From Oribacterium sp. UBA3737 (GTDB lineage: Bacteria; Bacillota_A; Clostridia; Lachnospirales; Lachnospiraceae): 5,128 nt of DNA. Position numbers and translations under genes: made by a program. Every line of letters starts with the position of its first letter. Positions within the stretch are counted from its first letter, which is position 1. Below are positions 1-5,128 of this stretch, piece by piece. Below the pieces are notes generated by a model that saw nothing but the letters and a program-made list of their open reading frames with translations, was not told where the DNA came from and searched no databases. The DNA lies in assembly GCA_002371295.1 (NCBI GenBank), contig DFGZ01000020.1, positions 1 through 5,128 of the forward strand, in the 5' to 3' direction.

Positions 1-726
<726 letters not shown>

Positions 727-731
727 GCCTG

Positions 732-753
732 CCCCCGATTTATTAATCGGGGG
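732..753. repeat. Inverted repeat 1 of repeat copy 1
   Basis: CCCCCGATT (732-740) is the exact reverse complement of AATCGGGGG (745-753), with loop TATT. It starts 6 bases after the glpK stop codon. No T-run follows on the + strand and no matching run exists for the - strand, so it does not look like a standard intrinsic terminator; it could still protect the 3' end of glpK mRNA. The equivalent in copy 2 is 810-829, with the same stems and a loop shortened to TT. Confidence 0.85.
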
Positions 754-779
754 AGCCACGCGGCTTTGAGCGCGTCAGG

Positions 780-798
780 GGAATCCCTCCGGGATTCC
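780..798. repeat. Inverted repeat 3 of copy 1, triloop TCC
   Basis: GGAATCCC (780-787) pairs with GGGATTCC (791-798) around the loop TCC. As RNA the stem could continue as GTC (774-776) with GAC (799-801) past a three-base bulge, although this competes with the middle hairpin (758-775). Confidence 0.85.
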
Positions 799-855
799 GA
801 CCTTACCTGCCCCCGATTTTAATCGGGGGAGCCACGCGGCTTTGAGCGCGTCAGA

Positions 856-874
856 GGAATCCCGGAGGGATTCC
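856..874. repeat. Inverted repeat 3 of copy 2, triloop GGA (inverted relative to copy 1)
   Basis: GGAATCCC (856-863) pairs with GGGATTCC (867-874) around the loop GGA. The 19-base element is the exact reverse complement of the matching element at 780-798, because the stems are palindromic and the loop has changed from TCC to GGA. Confidence 0.85.
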
Positions 875-920
875 GACCTTACCTGCCCCCGATTTATTCA
901 TAAAAGCAAGTTACCAAATG

Positions 921-925
921 GGAGG
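921..925 (+). promoter_or_regulatory. Ribosome binding site of the GlpA-like gene
   Basis: GGAGG lies 7 bases before the ATG at 933. This supports that start, as does the FAD-binding strand that begins directly after it in the protein. Confidence 0.85.
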
Positions 926-932
926 ATAGAAT

Positions 933-2378
933 ATGACTTATGATGTAATAGTTATCGGTGCCGGAGTTTCCGGTGCAGCTGTAGCGAGAGAGCTTTCCCG
1001 CTATCAGACCGAGGTATGCGTACTTGAAAAAGAAGAGGATGTCTGCTGCGGAACCTCCAAGGCAAACAGTGCCATCATCCATGCCGGTTACGATGCCGAG
1101 CCGGGCTCCAACATGGCAAAGATGAACGTTCGCGGAAACGCAATGATGGATGAGTTATGCAGGGATCTTGACATTCCTTTCAAGAGAAACGGTTCTCTCG
1201 TTGTCTGCATCCATGAAGAGCTGCTCCCGGGACTTAAGGATCTCTATGACAGAGGCATCAGGAACGGCGTTCCCGGCATGAAGCTTCTCACCAGAGAAGA
1301 GGCTCTCGAAATGGAGCCTAACATCTCCGATGATGTAAAGGGTGCCCTTTACGCAGAAACTGCCGGCATCATCTGTCCTTTCAAGCTGAACATCGCCATG
1401 GCTGAGAATGCAGCTGTCAACGGCGTTGACTTCCGTTTCAACACCCGCGTAGAGAAGCTGGAGAGAAAGGAAGACGGTCTCTGGCATATCCGCACCAACA
1501 ACGGCGAGTACACAGCAAAGTATGTTGTCAATGCTGCCGGCGTGTACGCAGATGTACTCCACAACATGGTAAGCGACCAAAAGATCAATATCATCGAACG
1601 CCGCGGAGAGTATTATCTCCTGGACAGAACAGTCGGCGACCACGTAAGTCATACCATTTTCCCACAGCCTACAAAGTACGGAAAGGGAATCCTCGTAGCT
1701 CCTACAGTACACGGTAACCTTCTGGTAGGTCCTACAGCCATAGATCAGGAAGACAAGGATGCCACAAATACAACCCAGTTCGGTCTCAATGAGATCTCTG
1801 CAAAGGCTTCCGAAAACGTAAAGAACCTTCCTTTAAGATCAGTCATCACATCCTTCTCAGGACTTCGCGCACATGAAGACCATCACGAGTTCATCCTTGG
1901 AGAAGTCAAGGACGCACCGGGCTTCATCGACTGTGCGGGAATCGAGTCTCCGGGGCTCACAAGCTCACCTGCCATCGGAGAGTACATCGCAAATCTCCTT
2001 CGTGAAAAGATGGGTCTCACAAAGAAGGAGAACTGGATCGGAACAAGAAAAGACATTCTCGATCCAAAGAAGCTCACTCTTGAAGAAAGAAACGAGCTTA
2101 TCAAAAAGGAACCTGCTTACGGCCAGATCATCTGCAGATGCGAGTCAGTTACTGAGGGTGAGATTCTTGATGCCATAAGAAGACCTCTCGGCGCCCGTTC
2201 TCTTGACGGTGTAAAAAGAAGAACCCGTGCCGGCATGGGTCGCTGCCAGTCAGGCTTCTGCAGCCCCCGTGTTATGGATATCCTTTCCAGAGAGCTGGGA
2301 CTTCCCCTCACAGAAATCACAAAGAGCGGTGGAAAATCAAACATTGTTCTTGAACACTCCAAGGAGGTAGCAGAATGA
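933..2378 (+). CDS. GlpA-like FAD-dependent glycerol-3-phosphate dehydrogenase with C-terminal BFD-type [2Fe-2S] domain
   Basis: Probably oxidises sn-glycerol-3-phosphate to dihydroxyacetone phosphate and passes electrons on through an iron-sulfur centre. Seen in the 481 residues: an N-terminal Rossmann FAD motif GAGVSG (9-14) with an acidic strand end at E32; the TSKANSAIIHAGY stretch (41-53); SGLR (309-312), where the Arg is a likely substrate contact by analogy with GlpD/GlpO; the second FAD contact GIESPGLTSSPAIG (336-349); and a C-terminal BFD-type domain with cysteines C401, C403, C438 and C443 (CxC, then CxxxxC). This is the architecture of anaerobic GlpA; E. coli GlpA is about 540 residues, so this one is shorter. 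The wider family includes L-2-hydroxyglutarate oxidases, and the substrate is inferred mainly from the adjacent glpK. No membrane segment is apparent. Its stop overlaps the next start (ATGA), implying translational coupling. FAD enzyme: very sure; glycerol-3-phosphate as substrate: likely. Confidence 0.88.
   Translation: MTYDVIVIGAGVSGAAVARELSRYQTEVCVLEKEEDVCCGTSKANSAIIHAGYDAEPGSNMAKMNVRGNAMMDELCRDLDIPFKRNGSLVVCIHEELLPGLKDLYDRGIRNGVPGMKLLTREEALEMEPNISDDVKGALYAETAGIICPFKLNIAMAENAAVNGVDFRFNTRVEKLERKEDGLWHIRTNNGEYTAKYVVNAAGVYADVLHNMVSDQKINIIERRGEYYLLDRTVGDHVSHTIFPQPTKYGKGILVAPTVHGNLLVGPTAIDQEDKDATNTTQFGLNEISAKASENVKNLPLRSVITSFSGLRAHEDHHEFILGEVKDAPGFIDCAGIESPGLTSSPAIGEYIANLLREKMGLTKKENWIGTRKDILDPKKLTLEERNELIKKEPAYGQIICRCESVTEGEILDAIRRPLGARSLDGVKRRTRAGMGRCQSGFCSPRVMDILSRELGLPLTEITKSGGKSNIVLEHSKEVAE
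2361..2367 (+). promoter_or_regulatory. Ribosome binding site inside the end of the GlpA-like gene
   Basis: AAGGAGG lies within the last codons of the upstream gene, 7 bases before the ATG at 2375. It fixes the start of the second flavoprotein, which overlaps the previous stop codon by ATGA. Confidence 0.88.
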
Positions 2379-3643
2379 ATACAATCGACATCGTAATAGT
2401 AGGCGGCGGTCCCGCAGGTCTGGCCGCAGCAGCAGCCGCAAAGAAGGCAGGCTGCGACAGCATTCTGATCCTTGAAAGAGACTCAGAGCTCGGAGGTATC
2501 TTAAACCAGTGCATACATAACGGTTTCGGTCTCCACACCTTCAAGGAGGAGCTTACAGGTCCCGAGTATGCAGGCCGCTTCATAACACAGGTACTTGAGC
2601 TGGGAATCGAATATAAATTAAACACCATGGTCATGGACATTTCACCTGAAAAGGTAATCACAGCCATGAACAAGGAAGACGGCATGTTCCAGATCCAGGC
2701 AAAGTCAGTTATCCTCGCCATGGGCTGCCGCGAGCGTCCGAGAGGAGCTCTCAATATCCCGGGCTACAGACCCGCAGGTATCTTTTCGGCAGGTACCGCC
2801 CAGAGACTTGTTAACATCGAGGGATATATGCCGGGAAGAGAAGTCGTGATACTCGGCTCCGGAGACATTGGCCTCATCATGGCAAGACGTATGACACTTG
2901 AAGGTGCAAAGGTCAAGGTAGTGGCAGAGCTCATGCCTTACTCCGGCGGTCTCAAGAGAAACATCGTTCAGTGTCTTGACGATTACGGAATCCCGCTCAA
3001 GCTTTCACATACAGTTATCGACATCGAGGGAAGAGAGCACATCACAGCTGTCACTATCGCAGAGGTAGGTCCTGACAGAAAGCCGGTTCCGGGAACAGAA
3101 GAGCGCTACACCTGCGATACACTTCTTCTTTCCTGCGGTCTCATTCCTGAGAATGAGCTTTCACAGTCAGCAGGCGTTGAGATGAGCCGCATCACTTCAG
3201 GTCCTGTTGTAAATGAGAGTCTGGAAACAAACATCCCGGGTGTTTTTGCCTGCGGTAATGTTCTCCACGTTCACGATCTCGTTGACTATGTTTCCGAGGA
3301 AGCAGGACGTGCAGGTCTTAATGCGGTTAAGTACGTTCAGGGACTTCTCGACAGCACTGCTTCAGGCAGGGTAATAAAGCTCGCCGCAACAGACGGAGCA
3401 AGATATACAGTTCCTTCAACCATCGATCCGGGCCGTATGGACGATAACCTCACAGTCCGTTTCAGAGTCGGTGATGTTTACAAGGATTCTTATGTAAGCG
3501 TTTATTACGGCACGGAGCGTGTTCAGCACAGAAAGCGCCAGATCCTGGCACCGGGCGAGATGGAACAGGTAATCGTTAAGAAGCAGGAGCTTTTAGACAG
3601 ACCTGATATGGATACCATCACCATAAAGATCGAGAAAGACTGA
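2375..3643 (+). CDS. FAD/NAD(P)-binding flavoprotein oxidoreductase, probable partner subunit of the GlpA-like dehydrogenase
   Basis: A 422-residue pyridine-nucleotide-disulfide-type flavoprotein. Visible: FAD Rossmann motif GGGPAG (10-15) with acidic E34; GGILNQCIHNGFG (40-52); CRERPRG (118-124), followed by the NIPGYRPAGIFSAGTAQ stretch seen in this family; a second dinucleotide motif GSGDIG (161-166) with an acidic residue at E185 after the next strand, which suits NAD(H) better than NADP(H); and the closing FAD motif with CGNVLHVHDLVDYV from residue 293. The last 90 or so residues are a separate, probably beta-rich domain I cannot name. There is no BFD cysteine cluster; that lies on the upstream partner. 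Related proteins form the flavoprotein subunits of opine oxidase and hydrogen cyanide synthase complexes. From its coupled position it probably shuttles electrons between the dehydrogenase and an acceptor, perhaps NAD+ (inference). Family assignment is firm, exact reaction unknown. Confidence 0.9.
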   Translation: MNTIDIVIVGGGPAGLAAAAAAKKAGCDSILILERDSELGGILNQCIHNGFGLHTFKEELTGPEYAGRFITQVLELGIEYKLNTMVMDISPEKVITAMNKEDGMFQIQAKSVILAMGCRERPRGALNIPGYRPAGIFSAGTAQRLVNIEGYMPGREVVILGSGDIGLIMARRMTLEGAKVKVVAELMPYSGGLKRNIVQCLDDYGIPLKLSHTVIDIEGREHITAVTIAEVGPDRKPVPGTEERYTCDTLLLSCGLIPENELSQSAGVEMSRITSGPVVNESLETNIPGVFACGNVLHVHDLVDYVSEEAGRAGLNAVKYVQGLLDSTASGRVIKLAATDGARYTVPSTIDPGRMDDNLTVRFRVGDVYKDSYVSVYYGTERVQHRKRQILAPGEMEQVIVKKQELLDRPDMDTITIKIEKD

Positions 3644-3650
3644 AAGGAGA
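3643..3650 (+). promoter_or_regulatory. Ribosome binding site of the DUF1667 gene
   Basis: AAAGGAGA begins on the last base of the preceding TGA stop and lies 7 bases before the ATG at 3658, fixing that start. Confidence 0.85.
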
Positions 3651-3657
3651 ACAGAAG

Positions 3658-4026
3658 ATGGAACAGAGACATTTAACATGTATCGGCTGTCCGATGGGCT
3701 GCCAGGTAACAGTCGAGATGGAAAAGGGAGAGGTAGTATCCGTTTCCGGAAATACCTGTAAGAGAGGCGACATTTATGCGAGAAAGGAGGTTACGAACCC
3801 TACCCGTATCGTAACTTCAACAATCGCTGTCACAGGCGGAGACAAGGCAAGAGTCTGCTGCAAGACCGCCTCAGACATTCCGAAGGACAAGATCTTTGAT
3901 GTGATGCATGACATCAACCATGTAAAATGCAGCGCACCTGTACATATCGGTGACGTCCTTATCGAAGATGTTGCCGGCACAGGGGTTTCGGTCATAGCTA
4001 CAAGAAATATAGCAGCAGTGGGCTGA
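3658..4026 (+). CDS. DUF1667 family small iron-sulfur-like protein
   Basis: A 122-residue protein recognised as DUF1667, a family that typically sits directly after a GlpA-like dehydrogenase and a flavoprotein oxidoreductase. The N-terminus carries C8-x2-C11-P-M-G-C15 and then C34-K-R-G, a CxxCxxxC-x18-C spacing that resembles the [4Fe-4S] site at the N-terminus of molybdopterin oxidoreductases. The second half holds NPTRIVTSTIAV (47-58), IPK (74-76) and APVHIGDV (93-100). Extra cysteines are present at C67, C68 and C91. No signal peptide or membrane segment is seen, so it is probably a soluble cytoplasmic electron-transfer subunit. It starts 14 bases after the previous stop and is the last gene of the operon; the hairpin downstream probably ends the transcript. 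Cluster binding and role are inferred from cysteine spacing and gene order. Confidence 0.88.
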   Translation: MEQRHLTCIGCPMGCQVTVEMEKGEVVSVSGNTCKRGDIYARKEVTNPTRIVTSTIAVTGGDKARVCCKTASDIPKDKIFDVMHDINHVKCSAPVHIGDVLIEDVAGTGVSVIATRNIAAVG

Positions 4027-4062
4027 AATGCTTTTGACATTCACATCCTTACTATCATAAAA

Positions 4063-4108
4063 ATGGGCTGCCGCCCGGATGAATATTTCGTCCGAAGCGG
4101 CAGCCCAT
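4063..4108. terminator. Probable bidirectional intrinsic terminator between convergent genes
   Basis: ATGGGCTGCCGC (4063-4074) is the exact reverse complement of GCGGCAGCCCAT (4097-4108). The stem continues inward past a small internal loop with CGGATGAA against TTTCGTCCG (4076-4083 and 4087-4094, one G-T wobble), leaving a 3-base tip. On the - strand it is followed at once by TTTTT (complement of 4059-4063), a good terminator for the gene ending at 4289. On the + strand the T-run is weaker and displaced (TTTT at 4114-4117). It stands 36 bases after the DUF1667 stop. Confidence 0.8.
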
Positions 4109-4187
4109 CACTGTTTTGTAAATCGCGCATAAAAAATCAACTATGTTCAGCTATGCAATTAATGTAACCCATGAAGCATAAACCTAA

Positions 4188-4288
4188 GATAAGCTACACG
4201 ATGGCGGGAATGAGGCTACTCCCGGGATCATTTCAATCCTGCTGATCATTATGGCTCCGGTATGTGCCATCATGTCCGGGCTCGTATG
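4188..4288 (+). other. Possible remnant of a membrane-protein gene (no start codon)
   Basis: After the TAA at 4185-4187 this frame stays open to a stop at 4368-4370. It translates to a polar stretch followed by a strongly hydrophobic one, PGIISILLIIMAPVCAIMSG, encoded around 4218-4277, which would make a plausible membrane helix. There is no ATG, GTG or TTG before the hydrophobic part and no ribosome binding site, and the distal part runs antisense into the end of the gene on the other strand. A short start-like frame from ATG 4171 could join it by a one-base frameshift. It may be a decayed fragment or chance; the evidence is thin. Confidence 0.2.
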
Positions 4289-4930
4289 CTATGACAGCTT
4301 CTTTATCTCATCGAACAGGGCTTCCGTATCGTCATCCCCTACTGTGGTAGCAGTTACAGTCATGATATAATCGTCATTGAAGAACAAGGTCTGTCTCTGA
4401 TACATCTCTAAGCCTTTTATGGATGACTTTGACCATAAAGAATATGCCTTTTCTCCGTCGATCTTTTCATCCATCACGCTGACTTTTTCAACCGTGAACC
4501 CCATACCCTCAAGAGTTTCCCTGATATCATCCATATATTCTGCATATAACTCTTTTACATCATCAAGCTTCGAAAGAGTACTGTCACCCGTAGAAATACC
4601 TATGTTCACATTGTTGTAACCATCGCTTTTTTCGGCATATGCAACGATAACGGATTCTCCGGCATCGATACTCTTTTTAACAGCATCAGCATCCTTGATA
4701 TAGTCTTCGGTCACTTCATTGAATTCCGCAAGCTCTTTATCATCATAGTAGGTATATCCCTTGGGTACCCCGATACTGTATCCGAAATATTCATTAACAT
4801 ATTTGTTGTTCCTGATTTCTCCTTTGGAAAAATCCTTACCGGTGGTCTTTGCAAATGCTGTAAACGGTAAACCGCACATAACTGCGGCAACTGCCAGAAC
4901 AGCTGTGATCTTTTTCTTTAAACTGGTCAT
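4289..4930 (-). CDS. Secreted protein of unknown function (signal peptide, acidic mature domain)
   Basis: A 213-residue protein I cannot assign to a named function. It has a clear Sec signal peptide: basic start MTSLKKK, a hydrophobic core (about 8-23) and a likely AxA cleavage site, A25-F-A27 before K28. C19 lies inside the hydrophobic core without a proper lipobox, so a lipoprotein is unlikely. The mature part (about 186 residues) is rich in Asp and Glu. It begins with NNKYVNEYFGYSIGVPKGY (41-59), a pattern common at the start of small secreted domains of Lachnospiraceae that recall the PsbP-like or DUF1795-like fold; this is a family resemblance, not an identification. No catalytic motif or cell-wall anchor is visible. 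The start is supported by AAAGGAGA, 6 bases upstream. The gene converges on the glycerol operon and is probably unrelated to it, transcribed alone and ended by the hairpin at 4063-4108. Confidence 0.85.
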   Translation of the reverse strand: MTSLKKKITAVLAVAAVMCGLPFTAFAKTTGKDFSKGEIRNNKYVNEYFGYSIGVPKGYTYYDDKELAEFNEVTEDYIKDADAVKKSIDAGESVIVAYAEKSDGYNNVNIGISTGDSTLSKLDDVKELYAEYMDDIRETLEGMGFTVEKVSVMDEKIDGEKAYSLWSKSSIKGLEMYQRQTLFFNDDYIMTVTATTVGDDDTEALFDEIKKLS

Positions 4931-4936
4931 GCTGGT

Positions 4937-4944
4937 TCTCCTTT
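4937..4944 (-). promoter_or_regulatory. Ribosome binding site of the secreted-protein gene
   Basis: On the - strand AAAGGAGA precedes the ATG (4928-4930) by 6 bases. This settles the start, and the signal peptide begins right there. Confidence 0.85.
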
Positions 4945-5019
4945 CATAAAAATCCGCATTCCTAAACTATCCTGATATCTATATCGGCGGAATAAGCAAA
5001 ACCATTAACCGGCATCTTA

Positions 5020-5046
5020 TTTATACATGAATCCATGTAATGTCAT
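5020..5046 (-). promoter_or_regulatory. Weak promoter candidate for the secreted-protein gene
   Basis: On the - strand ATGACA (5041-5046, five of six bases of TTGACA) is followed after 15 bases by TATAAA (5020-5025, five of six bases of TATAAT). The 15-base spacer is shorter than the usual 17, so the call is tentative. It would leave a leader of about 80 bases before the start codon. A short inverted repeat (5024-5039) overlaps the spacer and -10. Confidence 0.3.
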
Positions 5047-5052
5047 CCATGT
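5024..5052. repeat. Short CATG-centred inverted and direct repeats upstream of the secreted-protein gene
   Basis: TACATG (5024-5029) and CATGTA (5034-5039) form an inverted repeat with a 4-base spacer, and ATCCATGT occurs twice in direct orientation (5031-5038 and 5045-5052), 14 bases apart. They overlap the candidate promoter, so a regulator binding site is possible. The repeats are short enough to be chance. Confidence 0.35.
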
Positions 5053-5128
5053 TTTTAATAATTGCCGGCATTTGTGCAATATTGTGTATATTTTTTAACA
5101 ATCCCTTATTTTATTATGCAATTATCAC

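Larger units (their letters stand above)
728..898. repeat. Tandem array of a 76-78 bp triple-hairpin repeat (2 full copies plus a 17-bp partial)
   Basis: Copy 1 is 728-805 (78 bp), copy 2 is 806-881 (76 bp) and the partial copy 3 is 882-898. Aligning copies 1 and 2 by eye gives a 2-base indel in the first hairpin loop, one substitution (779 versus 855) and a three-base change in the last loop; all stem bases are identical. Each full copy holds three inverted repeats: CCCCCGATT/AATCGGGGG, ACGCG/CGCGT with an 8-base loop, and GGAATCCC/GGGATTCC with a 3-base loop. The partial copy matches copy 1, not copy 2, in its GATTTATT loop. The array takes up 171 of the 206 bases between the glpK stop and the next start codon. 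I do not recognise the repeat family. It could be a dispersed REP/MITE-like element, or an mRNA-processing or stability element between two genes of one operon. Its presence is certain; its function is unknown. Confidence 0.93.

Noticed and set aside
732..753. First hairpin after glpK as an intrinsic terminator
   Set aside because: The stem is strong, but no T-run follows it on either strand, and the same holds for the copy at 810-829.
728..898. Tandem repeat as a CRISPR array
   Set aside because: There are only two full copies, adjoining directly with no variable spacers between short repeats, and no cas gene in view.
1155..1712. Long open frame (185 codons) on the - strand inside the GlpA-like gene
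   Set aside because: It lies entirely antisense to a well-supported enzyme gene, and its translation shows no recognisable motif; it is a composition effect.
3783..3790. AAAGGAGG inside the DUF1667 gene as an internal ribosome binding site
   Set aside because: No start codon lies at a suitable distance, and the surrounding frame is continuous DUF1667 coding sequence.
4034..4061. Promoter-like TTGACA with CATAAA at 16 bases on the + strand after the DUF1667 gene
   Set aside because: It points straight into the terminator hairpin and no gene with a start and ribosome binding site follows; only the -35 matches consensus well.
4419..4619. Open frame on the + strand opposite the secreted-protein gene
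   Set aside because: It is a Ser/Phe-rich shadow of the - strand gene, with no ribosome binding site or recognisable domain.
4872..4876. C19 of the secreted protein as a lipoprotein cysteine
   Set aside because: The preceding residues (A-V-M) do not form a lipobox, and a better AxA signal peptidase I site follows at residues 25-27.

Overview
The window looks like chromosomal DNA from an anaerobic Gram-positive bacterium of the Clostridia, most plausibly a Lachnospiraceae relative. The grounds are strong AGGAGG-type ribosome binding sites before every complete gene, balanced base composition, Firmicutes-like glycerol kinase sequence, the three-gene redox set common in Clostridia, and a small secreted acidic protein of a type frequent in Lachnospiraceae. 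The genus cannot be fixed from the sequence alone.

Layout: (1) Positions 1-726 (+) hold the C-terminal half of glycerol kinase (glpK), cut by the window edge. (2) Positions 727-932 are an intergenic gap filled almost entirely by a tandem array of a 76-78 bp structured repeat (two full copies and a 17-bp third), each full copy carrying three inverted repeats. (3) Positions 933-4026 (+) hold three tightly packed genes: a GlpA-like FAD dehydrogenase with a C-terminal [2Fe-2S] BFD-type domain, a pyridine-nucleotide-disulfide-type flavoprotein (ATGA overlap), and a small DUF1667 protein with a CxxCxxxC...C iron-sulfur-like motif. (4) Positions 4027-4288 lie between convergent genes and hold a long hairpin that probably terminates transcription from both sides, plus a hydrophobic frame with no start codon that may be a gene remnant. 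(5) Positions 4289-4930 (-) encode a secreted protein of unknown function. (6) Positions 4931-5128 are its upstream region, with a good ribosome binding site, a weak promoter candidate and short CATG-centred repeats.

How the genes work together (inference from families and gene order): glycerol kinase makes sn-glycerol-3-phosphate, and the GlpA-like flavoprotein oxidises it to dihydroxyacetone phosphate. The second flavoprotein and the DUF1667 protein probably form an electron-transfer complex with it, in place of the GlpB/GlpC subunits of enterobacteria. The final electron acceptor is not evident. The most unusual feature is the hairpin repeat array between glpK and the dehydrogenase genes, in which one hairpin has its three-base loop exactly inverted between the two copies. 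I found no clear new defence, mobile or CRISPR system.
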